Shown in pieces: positions 10,825 to 22,835 of a stretch of DNA of 64,000 nucleotides. The first letter of the stretch is position 1; the number at the start of each line of letters is the position of its first letter. The DNA is from Crotalaria pallida (lineage: Eukaryota > Streptophyta > Magnoliopsida > Fabales > Fabaceae): the NCBI GenBank assembly GCA_037953625.1, contig CM075655.1, positions 116,319,001 through 116,383,000 on the forward strand. Direction: 5' to 3'. The notes below the pieces were generated by a model. It saw only the letters and a program-made list of their open reading frames with translations, was not told where the DNA came from and did not search any database. The position numbers and the translations under genes are program-made.

Positions 10825-13293
10825 TCAAATGGACATGTTAGCTCCACAAGTGCAAACACATTCATCAACTTCATCCTTCACTTTGGATAATTTTGGAGGT
10901 TTTTCCTTGGAGCTGCTAATATCACTCACAGCAACTTTGCCCTGAAATTTTTCACAATCCAAAAGTAGTTGAAATTGAATAAGTATGAACTATTTTAATG
11001 TTAAAAATTACTATAAGTAAAAAAGTCAATAACATGCCTGCAATTATTCAAAATTATAATTAGAGCCATTTATTCTGAGCAACATAGATCAAGTATTTAT
11101 TACCCTTGAAGACTCTGGAAGTACCAAGCCCTTAGGTAATTGATTAAACCTATCAAACTTAAAGCAGTTTTTCCTAAGATCCCACCCAGAAAATTTATCT
11201 GCAAAAACGCACAGTGCAAGGAAGATCGATCAGGAAGAGAAATATTTATCCAAAAATAAAAATCAACAAAAGAGACAAATTAAAGAAAAAGTGAAGGAAC
11301 AAAAATAATGTATTATTAATTACCTTCAATTTGATGAGAGACCTTGAAAGAAACAATGAACTCTGGATGGATGTGAGTGGCAATATTGTGGTTCCATACT
11401 ATATAGAACCGTGGATTTTGAATGTTATCCACCCCATTGTCATAAGCATCTTTACTTGGCTTAGTCTGTGTGCTATTCAAGCGACGGAGAAGCTCCATGT
11501 TCCCCATTGTCACACGACAAAGAACCATGTATCGCTTCCCAATTTCATCAGCAGCACAATGACGAGCACTATAATTCAAGAACAATAAGAAGAAAAATAG
11601 TATTAATTACAAGCAAATGCTTATCAATCAACTAAGTATATTTTATGAGAAGCCAAATATAATAAAACAACGTTTTTAAGAAAAAAAAACATTTTTCTTA
11701 AGATTACTTAAATACGAAATAATGTATAATTATGATAAACTTTTTTATTTGAAAAATATTAACAAGTACCCTTAACAAACTTTTTATTATAATTCTACCC
11801 TTGAACTAAAAAAACAAGCATGAAAGGTAATTGTTTTATTTAAGTTTTTAATCTACGAAAATTTGTGATTTTTTGTTTTAGTTCTTCCAAAAAAAATTAT
11901 TCTAAATTATTAAAATTTTGAAATATATATTTTAGGACCGATTATGTCATATCATCAATGATCATGTATCCTGACATCGACATATCATCACTTAACTAAC
12001 AAATTAAAAATATCAAAAATCATGTCTTTTAAAATTTCAAGAATTCCAACTTAAAAAACAAGATACCCTATCTTTTTAAGTAATAAAACCTAAATCAAAC
12101 GAAGATTTTAGTAACAATTAATCACAAACATTATAACCAGAAATATATGGCGAAAGAACGTAACTATTAGGAGTAAACCATAATAAAGTGCAACTTAAAC
12201 AAGAAATAATCAAATAATGAAGGAAGCCAACAAACCAAAGGTAAGGGTAGGGAGCAGCTGCAAGATGAACACCAGTGCCATATGTGCTTATGGGCACAGC
12301 ATGAGTGCAATGAATAATCCCATAGTTCATCATCATAAATGCATCTTTTTTAGTAGTAGGAAGCCAACCATATCGAACATTAGCATCCCCATGCTTAAGT
12401 AACACACGTTCAGCTTCCAGCAAGAATACCCCCAACCGCTTCCGCATTGACGAATCAACCGTGGAGCATGAAATGTTAACTACTTGAATGTTATTGCTCC
12501 CATAATGACTCATCATTCCATTAGCAAACATTTGTAGCACATGATTGAAATGCATTGGGATAAAGGCCGCTTCAGCAACATTTTTATTGGTCGCCACCAT
12601 TTCAGTACAAGGCTCTCTTAAAAAAAAAAAAAAAAAAAAAAAAGGATAGCTTAGTGACTGATCAATCCATGCAAGTTTGCAAAACCTATATAGGTTCGAG
12701 AGTATGATATGCTAGCAGAAGAGCTTAAAATGCACCTCTGGACAAGTACTTTGTTTTAAAATGGATACGCAAAATTACTTGAATAAGTTATGATATATAG
12801 CTTAAACATTTTAAATTTACCTCATAAACCTAAAAAAAGAGAAATCAATAATCAATCCCAATATTTCGAATCTCATCTAGAAATTTTACATAAAAAAAAA
12901 TGAAAATATTTATAAGCAAACCAAACACAGCACAAATGAAAAATTTTATGCAAATTAAGTTAAGTTAATTTAATTTAATTTAATAGCTCAACAAAAGTGA
13001 TTTCTTCATGTATGTATCGTTCCGTGCAATAGGAAATTGAAAATCATGAAGTTCATTAAAAAAATTGGGTTCAACAATTTTAATTTTGAAAAGATTAGCT
13101 AAAGTTTATTTAAAAACAAGACGTAGCATACAAAATGACTCTTCAAAATTATGGGGTTAGCATATCATCAAAATTCTACTAATAGATGCTAAAAAATTTA
13201 CAACGAAAATTTAAATAAATAAGCGAATAAAAAATAACAATCAAAATCATTAAAAAAAACAAAGAGAAAAGAAATTACTTACCTCCAAGCCAT
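10825..13293 (-). CDS. SRO-type PARP-like protein, PARP domain only (tandem relative of RCD1)
   Basis: The five-exon model on the minus strand is 13283-13293, 12236-12616, 11324-11568, 11104-11198 and 10825-10941. All introns are GT-AG and the total is 849 nt, encoding 282 aa. The first exon is only 11 nt (ATG GCT TGG AG); the in-frame ATG at 12600 is an alternative start. Exons 2 and 3 encode the RCD1/SRO-type PARP fold, with GDANVRYGWLP, YGTGVHLAAA, RVTMGNMELL and HIHPEFIVSFKVS. In this family the fold usually lacks the catalytic histidine, as here (YGWL), so ADP-ribosylation activity is unlikely. There is no WWE domain and no C-terminal RST domain. The last exon ends in a cysteine-containing tail (CVCTCGANMSI). 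PARP intron positions and phases match the neighbouring RCD1 gene, so this is a rearranged tandem duplicate. It could also be a recent pseudogene, although the frame is intact. Confidence 0.8.
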
Positions 13294-13383
13294 TGTGCCA
13301 AAAACAATCTTCACTAAAAGCTACAAGTCGCATTAACCAAATGTGTTTTTTTTTCGATGCTATGGGAGTCTTCATAATCCACA

Positions 13384-13391
13384 TTTATATA
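13384..13391 (-). promoter_or_regulatory. Candidate TATA box of the SRO gene
   Basis: Read on the minus strand this is TATATAAA, about 90 bp upstream of the ATG at 13293, leaving a leader of about 60 nt. The surrounding block (about 13360-13760) resembles 20340-20690 inside the RCD1 leader intron. Confidence 0.5.
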
Positions 13392-13429
13392 ATAGGCGAA
13401 AAGAGAGTCATTTCGACGACTCCGGTATG

Positions 13430-13760
13430 GGACCTCTTTTTTTAAGAAAGTTCGATGTGGGACTTAAGCAAAGTGAATTTATTTATTCTAAAAGTTGGAC
13501 AAACTTGACTAGTGACAATCAAATCGAAATAGAAACATGAATACGGAAATTAATGTAAGTTTTGTATAGCAATTCGATAAATGCTCTAGAAAAACGGTTT
13601 TAAACGATGTATGTAAATTGTGTGTAATATATATAAATAGAAAATACAAATGAAAGAAAAAGGAAACTACGAAAACTATCAATATATGATTTATTTAACA
13701 ATAACCCTATCATAGAGCGCAAATGATGAATAGATCACCAAATAAATCTAAACACAAATC
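13430..13760. repeat. Block paralogous to 20400-20690
   Basis: Shared stretches include GATGTGGGACTTAA, AAATACAAATGAAAGAAAAA and similar order and spacing across about 300 bp with 20400-20690. The block lies just upstream of the SRO gene here. The other copy lies in the 5' leader intron of RCD1. It marks the tandem duplication that produced the pair. Confidence 0.75.
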
Positions 13761-14141
13761 CGACACAATTTCAAAGAGAATAATAGAGTTTCAAAAACTT
13801 TCATATTGTTCGCTGTATCACATGATTCAGTCGTAACATATCGATATAAAAAAGATATTTTCGGGTAGACATAACACTTTGGTTAGATGTCAAGATGAGG
13901 ACGAGCTAATACTTCAGTGGAACGTCAAACTTTCCTTAGTTGAGGATATGATCGAGTGGTTGCATTGATGGAATGAAAACCATATGAATGGTTAGCTTAA
14001 GAGGAATGTTTCCTCCCAAAAATTGAAGTGAAAGGCGTTCTTAATGCGATCTGTTTGTTTTCTTTGTTTGGGCTACTATGTCAGAAGTGATTCATTTGAT
14101 CTAATGCCTTCCTTTGTTTTCAGGTTGATAATGGAAATATA

Positions 14142-14428
14142 CGCCCTCTAAGCAACAAAAATCATACTTCTCTTGGTTTAAAATATAAGCAAAGTTAACT
14201 AACTTTATTAAAATTTGTTTCATTCCCAATGCCACTTTCCTAATCATCTCTAAAAAAATGTAATCTTAATTAATTTTTGTTTCATTCCCAATACCACTTT
14301 CATAAAATACCTCTATTTTTTATAAATTTGAAAAAATTAAATACAATCAACTAACCTCATTAATAAGCATAAAAACATTAATAAGCGTAAAAATGATTGT
14401 ATTTGCTTATAATTCGAGCTAGAGGGAG
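14142..14428. mobile_element. Stowaway-like MITE
   Basis: The ends are CGCCCTCTAAGCAAC at the left and CTTATAATTCGAGCTAGAGGGAG at the right (last bases at 14428), flanked by TA on both sides. The interior matches the element at 39042-39321, including CTCTTGGTTTAAAATATAA. It lies between SRO and RCD1. Confidence 0.8.
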
Positions 14429-14985
14429 TATACACTTAGTTTAAGCAGGCTTCCAAGGGTGAGATAACATTAGATAAAATTTTGGCACCTGATTTGGTTA
14501 ATACGTCACAATCTCAAACAACTACCTTTATCGCTGCTGGCAAAAAGTTGTCATAAAAGTGCCATAAAGGAGCAACATTCAAAGTGTACGATGTTAATGT
14601 GGTCAAGAATATCATATAACTTAATCCATCAATTGATTTTCGACTTGATCTCACTAAAGTCAATCACTTTGTAAATAATGAAAAGTTGCATGAGCTTACA
14701 TATGATAATGAGGAGGATGTTATAGTGTTCTAATGCCCGTCCGATGTTTAACCATCTACCCAAGCTGCACGTGCAAATTCAGTTTGAAGATAAAAAAAGG
14801 GACTTAAAATGATGTTTCAATAGCAAGCATGTTCAAGGCCCAAACAAGGAATTGAAAAAAGCAGATAATTTTCCTTAGAGCTAAGTAGGTCGCAGTATTC
14901 ACAAGCTTATTTTGACTCATCCAACGTTAAATCGACAAGTTAACTCCAAGTGAAAAGACCTCCACCTCCTCCCAGTAAGACAATC

Positions 14986-17900
14986 TCAGCCTTCCATCTT
15001 GACATTTGAGTCTTTCAGTTCACAGGACGGTTTGGTTGGTATCTACAAGCAGACAGTAAAACATTTAGGATGAATAACCAGGCAGTTGAAAACCAGGCAC
15101 CCAAGATTCCAAAAAAAAAAAAAAACAAAAAAACAAAAGCAATTGCCTAATATGGTTAACAGCAAATAATGCATCCAGGAGGTATAAGCATAGGCCATAG
15201 CAAAAGGCTTTGACAATATTAAAATGCAATACAAAACCAAAAATATCTGTACCTTGCATTGAAGTCTTGTTACTGTATCTCTAATGAGAGTATCTCCAAC
15301 AATCAATCTCAACCTCAGCACAAAATCTTCGCGGGTCATCTTCTTTGCCTGGTGATTATCAGAAAAAAGAGAACATTCCATATTGAAGATATTTCATCAA
15401 CCAAGACAAACAGAGGTATCCAATGAAAGCAATTTCACATACCTTGTATTCTTGATAATGCATAATTATAAGTTCCATATCCTTGGAAGGAATCTTGCCT
15501 TTGATAGCAGCAAAAAACAGAGGAAAAGGCATCCAAGGGGAATTCGGAGCTTTTATCAAGCTATCAACCACTCTTGTAGTAGTTTTTCCCTGAGGTACTC
15601 CACAATCCAAAAGTGGTTGAATAGTAGTTCTCTTTATATACAACATGGGAAAAATATTAGAAGATTTAAAACTAAAAGACCCAAAAAGAAAGGGACAGAT
15701 TTCAAAGGTCCAAAGGCCCCAGATGCTGTACATTTATATACCAATCAAGTGATCAACCTTACATGCAGCATGACACTATTACAGGAAAATAAAAGAAAAT
15801 GTGACACATTAAGAGAGAATAGAAGCCTAGAACAAATATAAATAAAGGGTAGAAGCCTAGAAGCATTAAATAGATAAAAACAAGAATAATATCACTAGAT
15901 CATCATATTAAGAGAGAATAGAGCATGAGGATAATGAGTCTCAGGAAATTTTAAAAAAATGAAAAAAGAAAATATGAGGGATAAAGCATGCTAATCTCTC
16001 TGCAGACCTGACACTTTTATTTAATCCTTTCGATCAGCAAATGTTTTTTAAAGTTTTTTTGGGTAAGACCACTAGAAGTCCTCAGACCTATATGGCACTA
16101 ATCCCTGTTCCGCCATTGTCTCAGCCCACACTACCAAGAGTTTCCAAGTTTTAACGGCTATGCAGTAGGTAAAGTCCCATAAAAGGAACTCACATTCAAA
16201 CCCTTATATTTTTGTGTTAGGAGTATGCAAAAAATTTCTGAACACAGGTCTTTTTTTTTTGCACCTAAAACCTAGGAATCTAGGATCCACCCAGCCATAT
16301 TGGACTTGGTAAGTCTTGTCAAACTAGGAGAGTATCTACCCAGCCACTTGAGTGCTCCCCTCATAAATCGAAACATGTCCAGCTTAGCCAGGGATCAAAC
16401 ACAGAACCTTAGGCTCCTTTGTGCTCGCCCTTTACCAACTGGGCTATGCTTGGTATACCCGGGTCATATGATATGGGTTTTATTTGGTTATGCACCTAAT
16501 GCCTTCTTGGGTATGATAGAGTCCTGGTTAGATTAGATTGTATAATTTGGAATTCTAATCCTTGATGAATCACGGTTGCTTCGCACAAGTAAAACTCAAT
16601 ATCAATGTAATACTCCCTCCGGTCCTATTTATAAGTTGCATTATCGAAAAATTCTCTGATCCTATTTATAAGACACTTTATATTTTCTAGGAAGCATTTA
16701 TTGTTATTTTCTCTTATTTGCCCTATGTTCATTAATGTGAAACAATACCTTGTCAAATTTACAATGCATGTAAAGAGGGTAAAATTGTAATAAAATAAAT
16801 TTTTAAGGTTTCAAAAAATTTAACTACCCTTCTTGGTCTGTGTAATATGGTTAAGTATAACCTATAAATAGGATAAGAGGAAGTATTAATTTTCACGAAG
16901 TAATAAGCCATCTCATTAATTTCAGACAAAAATATGTTTCACTTGAATATGTTATGCAATGACAAAATTATTACACCATCATCCCCATTTACCAATCTAA
17001 TTTTTTGGAAACTGTTTCCCGGTCTAGATGATTTTAACCACTTCTAAAACCCAAATAGATGCTTGTAGCCCCTAAAACATACTGACCTGAGGACCTTGAC
17101 CAGACACATTAACCCCAGAAACATTATTCATACGCTCACTTCCACAAAGCTGGCCTGCAAAAATGCACATAGCATATCAGTGATCAACAAGAAAACTTCA
17201 TCTAAAAATGATTAGCAGCTCTGTGGTTTACATGCAAAAACAGATGAGTATGTCATTTGACCATATTTGAAGTGACGGAACATCTGTTGAATGTGAGAGA
17301 GCAAACCAAGAAGAAAATATCAACCATCTAAGGATTGAAAAGCAAACTCCTCCATCAGAATGCAGGAAAGAATTGAACCAAAGATTTCAACCAGTTTGCC
17401 TCTGATGAGAACACTATCTCTAAGTTCAACTTAATATTACATAATGATGTTGATACATAAATGTACAAGCTCGAATTTTCTTGGAAAAATATAAAGCAAC
17501 AGCAGACACAAAAGAAAACTGAAGGAACAATGTATCACCTTCAGCATGAGAAGAGACCTTGAAAGCAACAATGAACTCTGGATGGATGTGGGTGTTTATA
17601 TTCATATTCCATACTACACAGTGTTTCGGACTTTGAATATCATCCACGCCACTATCATAGCCAATACTACTAGGATGAAACTGTCTACCGCCGGGATGGA
17701 GAAGCTCCATGTTCCCCATTATTACACGACAAAGAATCAAGTGCTGAACCCCGTTTTCATCAACATCACAATAACTTGCACTGTAAATAAGCCAAACTTG
17801 AATCTTTTTCAAACCATTCATTATCATGATCATTAAATAGAACATCATTATAAAAAGGAAGACAATACATTTCTATCATTATCATTAGTAATATTTCAAC

Positions 17901-19070
17901 AAAAAAATACTGTTTCAAGTTGACGACGAGAAAACTCAACCTGGCATAAGGGCAGCTAGCAGCTGCAAGATGAACACCAATGCCATATGTACATTTAGAT
18001 GCAGATAGTCCACAATGACCAAGCCCATACTGCATCATTGTAGATGCTTCTCCCTTGGAAGAAGCAAGCCAAGCATATCGAACATTAGCATCACCACGAG
18101 AAGTTTTCATAATTTGAACTTGCTTCTCAAATAGCTCCACTCGGGCTTGCATCAACGGACTTGAGCAGTGGTAAATCTCAACTATGTCAGTACTACCAAA
18201 ATCACTCATTCCCTTAATAAACATCTGCTTTACAGTATCCAAATCTAACTTTGTATGTACAAATTCGGTAGAACCATTGAAGTCATTGTTTTGATTTTGC
18301 TTGATGGTTTCACCATCATTTCCATAGTCCATTTTATTACTGCTATCTTCTACCTCTACATCATATTGACTGCATGCTCTTTTAGCATCAACTTGAATAT
18401 GCTTAACCAAAGCATTGGACTCCCCACTACACTCCCTCAACTTGGATTCATCTACTCCATTTATCTCAATGTCTAAATGTAATTTTATTTCATTAGATTC
18501 ATAAGAATCTTGAAATGATGAGTCGTGACATCTTCCACCCTCCTGTTTGCAGAAATCATAAAGTTCTTCATTGGAAGCAGCTATGATTTCAGGGAAAAAA
18601 CAGCACCCTTTCTCATCAATCCAAGCAATAGGTTTCTGCAAACCAGTTTTCAAGTCTATCTGATACATGTGCAAAAAATCTAGCACAAGATGATGGCCGT
18701 TTAATTCTATCTCCACAGCTGCCTTCTTTACGTTAAGATCTTTTTTAACCAAGTCAAGAACATCCTTGGGAAAGTCCATCCATTCACCATTCCGATAGAA
18801 CATCAAACGTTCTGGTCTCCCAGTCTTCTTAAAGTTCAAATAATACCTAACTAAGGATCTACCAATATGAGTCCCAGAGTTAGTCCGCTTGCTTTTATAT
18901 CTACCCAATCTCCTCCGTTTGACAAAGTTGTTTGCTGGTGACATAAATGATGACCATTGAGGTGACACTGATCGCGAAGCTCCATTCAGATATGCAGCAT
19001 ATTGGATAGCCCGCTTTCGCTTCAAATTTAGCACATTCCTATCCAATTCCTTTTCGCTCTTTGCTTCCAT
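14986..19070 (-). CDS. RCD1: RCD1/SRO1-type protein (WWE-PARP-RST)
   Basis: The six coding exons on the minus strand are 17941-19070, 17539-17780, 17087-17154, 15443-15589, 15253-15348 and 14986-15042. They total 1740 nt, encoding 579 aa; Arabidopsis RCD1 and SRO1 are 589 and 568 aa. Basic nuclear-localisation candidates are KRKR (17-20) and KRRR (51-54). The WWE domain spans about 75-165 (RYYLNFKKTGRPERLMFYRN, NGEW). The PARP-like domain spans about 290-457 (GDANVRYAWL, YGIGVHLAAA, RVIMGNMELL, HIHPEFIVAFKVS). The RST domain lies in the two exons at 15253-15589 (SPWMPFPLFFAAIKGKIPS, HYQEYK). In this family the nuclear protein binds transcription factors such as DREB2A and NAC proteins through RST and affects stress and ROS responses; the PARP fold is considered inactive. 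The leader is spliced, and intron 2 carries a SINE and a MITE. Identity to RCD1 versus SRO1 cannot be settled. Confidence 0.93.
16250..16460 (-). mobile_element. SINE in an RCD1 intron
   Basis: On the minus strand, TAGCCCAGTTGGTAAAGG is an A-box-like head and GTGTTTGATCCC a B-box-like element. A T run at about 16250-16260 on the plus strand is the A tail. It lies in the intron between the second RST exon side and the PARP exons (15590-17086). Target-site duplications were not located, so the limits are approximate. Confidence 0.65.
16613..16883. mobile_element. Stowaway-like MITE in an RCD1 intron
   Basis: CTCCCTCCGGTCCTATTTATAAG at the left (start only) pairs with CCTATAAATAGGATAAGAGG at the right end, flanked by TA on both sides. 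The length is 271 bp. Confidence 0.8.
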
Positions 19071-19072
19071 TT

Positions 19073-21440
19073 CTATCTGCTAGATAGAAAACGTCCAAAT
19101 GAAGAAGCTTGAATGCAGCAGTCAAATAGAACTCTAGACCTTCAGCAGTTTTAAACTAACTGTGTTGATGATGTCAAAGACTGTGGAATCAACATTATTT
19201 CGCAGTCCCTAGATATTTGAAAAATTGAAAAATGTTGAATTAATAAATAGGATCATGTGCTGATCATTATAAAGTTTATATAATAAACAATAAGGATATA
19301 AACAATAAAAGCACTCCAATCATAGTAAAATAAAAAAAAAAGTAAACTGGAACATTTTTGCAAGCAAAATATTGCTAAGTGTTACTTCCAACAAGAGAAA
19401 TATATATTATAATTCAAGAATCGAATTTACAAAACAAATCACAGGACAAATCAATGAAGTTCAAAACGGCAGCACATTATCTTAAACTCGCAAAGATTTA
19501 AGCATAAATCATATAAGTGAGCAAGGTAATGCCAATTCACTCGATATCAAATTAATTCAAGTTATGTACCAAACATTTCCCTACTAAATGTCACTTGATC
19601 TTCAAAAGACAAAAGACAGAAAAACTACAAGAAAATACAAATGGCGATTCAGGATCCTCTACACTCTACAAATGATATCACAAAAATGATCATGTTTCTT
19701 AATCTTAGCATAAAAAACAACAGTGGAGAGAGCACTCAATGGATACATCAACTTTGGTCTTCTAGTACACAGCAGCTGGCTTAATACAAAAACCTAGGCC
19801 AAATCATATTCGGGTTATTAAGTATTAACAAATTAAGCCCAGTCCAAAATCTCAATCTCCAAATCAATTAAGGTCCATACCTAAGTCATGAAACTGAATC
19901 GACAAATACAATATATTATATAATATTAATATCGAAACATAATAGGCTGAAACAGACAACATTAAAACAATCCTTAACTGAAGTGCTCTGGCATCACACT
20001 GTTGCATATTTTTAAAATTTACAGATCTTCTGGACATAGCCTCTTCCCAAGACATACATGGACAGTTCAATTTTTGCAATATTTTCAAAAACAATTGGTG
20101 CTCCTGGACCTAATAACTACTATTAGCTTACCAGAGTCCAATAAAATCAATGTCACAACAGAAAATTTCTTAAAAACAAAATAGGTTCAAGGGGAGTAAC
20201 CATCCCTTTCATCCGAATTGAAAGAAATTGGAAATCTATTGAAAAAAAATTAAACTAGTCAGGCAAAACCATTTAGGTCTAGGAGTCGGTCTTGAGAATC
20301 CACTCTTGAAAAACCAAGTCAAGTTCTGGATGTTCTCAAACTCTTGAGAACCCGCTCTAATATATAAGAGGCGGAGAGGAGGAAGAAGTTCACTTTATAT
20401 GATGTGGGACTTAACAAAGTGAATACGTTTTAACTTCTTTAAAAGCCAGACAAAATTGGCTGCCGAGAAACAAATAGAAATAGGAATGTGAATTCGACAA
20501 TATACTTTCTGCATTGAAATTCATCAGATGCTCCAGAAAAGTGGGGTTGTAAACCATGAATATGCATTGTTTATAAACAAATATAAGTAGCAAATACAAA
20601 TGAAAGAAAAAGGAAAGTATCTAAATTATAGAGCATGAATAACGAATAGACCACCAAAGGAAATAAAAATAAAAAACAGCTAATTCCAAAGAGGATATTA
20701 TACTTATTATTTCATATTCCTACCAAGCTTTTAGACATCACAACATGTGTCTCGATGGCGGTGTTTGTTGCGATGGTTGTTAAACTCACAGGTGTAAGTT
20801 TAGTAAACTAGTGGAGCTTAGGAAAACTCAACTCGTGAATTGGTATGAGTTTACCACTTTACCTGTTTAAAAAATATGTTAACACAACATATATGTCATT
20901 GATACGCAATGTAAAACCTCACATTGAAACTCCATAATAAAGCAAACAAAAGTCATAGAGCATGACATTATTGGCTCTGCCGCACCACATCGGTTGCAAT
21001 GGCAGTCAAAACCAAGTAAGGCTATGATTACAGACAGCATTGCCCGCAATTGGCCTGCAATAGCTTTAATAGAATCCAAGGCAACCTTTGAGGAATTCTA
21101 GCTCGAAGACATCACTGAAGCCTACGCCATCTTAGGACGCGTTTGTTTTGGCAGTTGGGAGCCTTGGACGCGCATTGGGCAGAAGCTTCCCCTCAGGAGC
21201 TTCTGCATTTGCAGCACCCAGCCGCACAACCAAACACACTCTTAATATCATACATAACCAAAAAAAGCAGTAGTGCTTAAAACTAAAGAGTTAATCATTG
21301 CGAGCCAAACTAAAACAACAACAAATTCACAAATCATTCAAGTTCATAAAATACTAGTACAAAATTTGAGAAAACATGCACATATCTTAGAAAAAAAGTT
21401 AAGCATACCGAGCACCGAAGGCAGTGTCCATATTGTACAT
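19073..21440 (-). CDS. Upstream ORF spanning the spliced RCD1 leader (27 codons)
   Basis: Joining predicted leader exons 21409-21465 and 19161-19208 to the coding exon (acceptor after 19077) gives an open frame from the ATG at 21440. It reads MYNMDTAFGARDCEIMLIPQ and seven more residues, and stops at TAG 19073-19075, two bases before the RCD1 ATG. It uses three exons and closes exactly in frame (84 nt). An alternative acceptor 4 nt upstream also ends in the same TAG. If translated, it would be expected to reduce or condition RCD1 translation. The leader exons rest on splice-site reading only. Confidence 0.4.
19161..19208 (-). other. Predicted RCD1 5' UTR exon
   Basis: A 48-nt segment lies between an AG acceptor (19209-19210) and a GTTAGT donor (19159-19160) on the minus strand. 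It is G/C-richer than its surroundings. It joins in order with the leader exon at 21409-21465 and the acceptor just before the RCD1 ATG. Confidence 0.45.
20400..20690. repeat. Block paralogous to the SRO promoter region
   Basis: The block matches 13430-13760 over about 300 bp. A minus-strand TATA-like sequence (TTATATATTAG) lies beside it near 20360. It sits in the large RCD1 leader intron. It may be a duplicated promoter remnant or an internal RCD1 promoter. Confidence 0.65.
21135..21241. mobile_element. Small PIF/Harbinger-like MITE
   Basis: GGACGCGTTTGTTTTGGC at the left pairs with CCAAACACACTC at the right. The flanking trinucleotide TTA is present on both sides (21132-21134 and 21242-21244). 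It is 107 bp long, GC-rich, and lies in the RCD1 leader region. Confidence 0.7.
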
Positions 21441-21465
21441 GCTCTTCTCTGAAACAGCTTTGATC
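21409..21465 (-). other. Predicted RCD1 5' UTR exon carrying the uORF start
   Basis: A 57-nt segment lies between a CAG acceptor (21466-21468) and a GTATGC donor (21403-21408). It contains the uORF ATG at 21440. A further leader donor (AGAG|GTAACA) is seen at about 21926, so transcription probably starts near 22.0 kb. Confidence 0.45.
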
Positions 21466-22744
21466 CTGATCACATAACTCAATATTACAATTTCAAAGAC
21501 AAATTTATACACTCATCTCATCCAACGAAAATACACAACAAATTTGGAATAAATTAAAACAACAAAACAGTAATTTTCAACAACAACAACCAAAGAGATC
21601 ATCAAATGAACACATAAAAAAAAATTAATAATAATAATAAATTAACTAAATAAATAAACTCTTGAAAAATATAATATCACTTCCAATCTTCCACAAAAGA
21701 TGAAAAGAAGAGAAAAAAAAAAGTTTTAAGAAAACAGAAAAATCAAAACCAACCCCGATCTAACAAAATCCAAGCTCCAAATGAGTAGTCAAAAACACAT
21801 AACCAACGAAAATTTCCAAAACCCTTGAAACCAAAGCAATTATTCAAACAATAAAAAAAACATAGAAAAAAAATAAATTAAAAATCAACTGAGTTAGAAA
21901 ACGCAGAATATAATGGATATGTTACCTCTTTGTTTCTCTAAGCTATCATTTTTTATTTTTTTATTTTTTTAATTTCTAAAGCTGCATAGGAAGAGAGGGT
22001 TTAACTATTGATATGGCTATTGAATGGGGAAACCCTAAGAAGTTAAACGACGACGCTTAAGTAAGTCGGTGGGGGGACTACTAAATAAACAAGACAAGCG
22101 AAGCAGCACACATAGTGCGACTTCTTGGCTATCTCTTTTCCTCCTTTCCAAGTAAACTCTGAACCGACCAAGGTTCGCATTATTATTAGGATTTGATTTG
22201 ATAACATTACCCGCATGGGCTTCCACTTTCATCACAGCTTCTCTCTCATTGGACGTGGACTTCTCTCTTTTTTTTTTTTTTCTTAAAATCAATTCTGAAA
22301 AAAAAATAATAATAAATAAATAAATTTTACTTGTGATCTCTTTTCATTAAGGGTGTAAGTGATCCGGTTCGAGACCGCGAGACCGCTCGAACCAAACGGG
22401 ATTGGACTGAAAAGTGCAGTCTGGTCCGATCCCAAAAAGTTTAGACAATACTTGAACGGTCTAGTCCATGCTCTCAAATATTCTTAGACTGCTGGGATCG
22501 GACCGGACCGATAAAGTTAATAATTAAAAAAAAACTACAGGCATAGTCACACAACTAAGAGCCACACACAGTGCAACCCTCTCTCTTCTTCGTCTCTCTC
22601 TTCACGGCCCTCTTTCTCTGTCGTTTCTCTCTTCACCGCCGGCAACGTTCGTCTCTTCCCCGATTGGGTCGTCTTCTCTCTTCTCTACGGCGTTCGTCTC
22701 TCTTTTCTCACGCCGGCGTCGTCTTCTCTCTTCTCCATCGAAGC

Positions 22745-22835
22745 TGTCTCCGTCTCGCTGTCCCTGCTCGCCGTCTCCGTCTCGCTGTCCCTGCTCGCCG
22801 TCTCCGTCTCGTCGCTGTCGCCGCTCATCGTCTCC
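22745..22835. repeat. Minisatellite inside the hAT element
   Basis: A GC-rich unit of about 30 bp (GTCTCCGTCTCGCTGTCCCT plus CTCGCC) is repeated about three times with decay. It leaves long open frames on both strands (22571-22963 plus and 22602-22874 minus), whose repetitive composition argues against real proteins. Confidence 0.75.

Noticed and set aside
15383..15841. 152-codon plus-strand frame over the RST exon of RCD1
   Set aside because: It is antisense to a conserved RCD1 coding exon and runs into an intron. A shadow frame.
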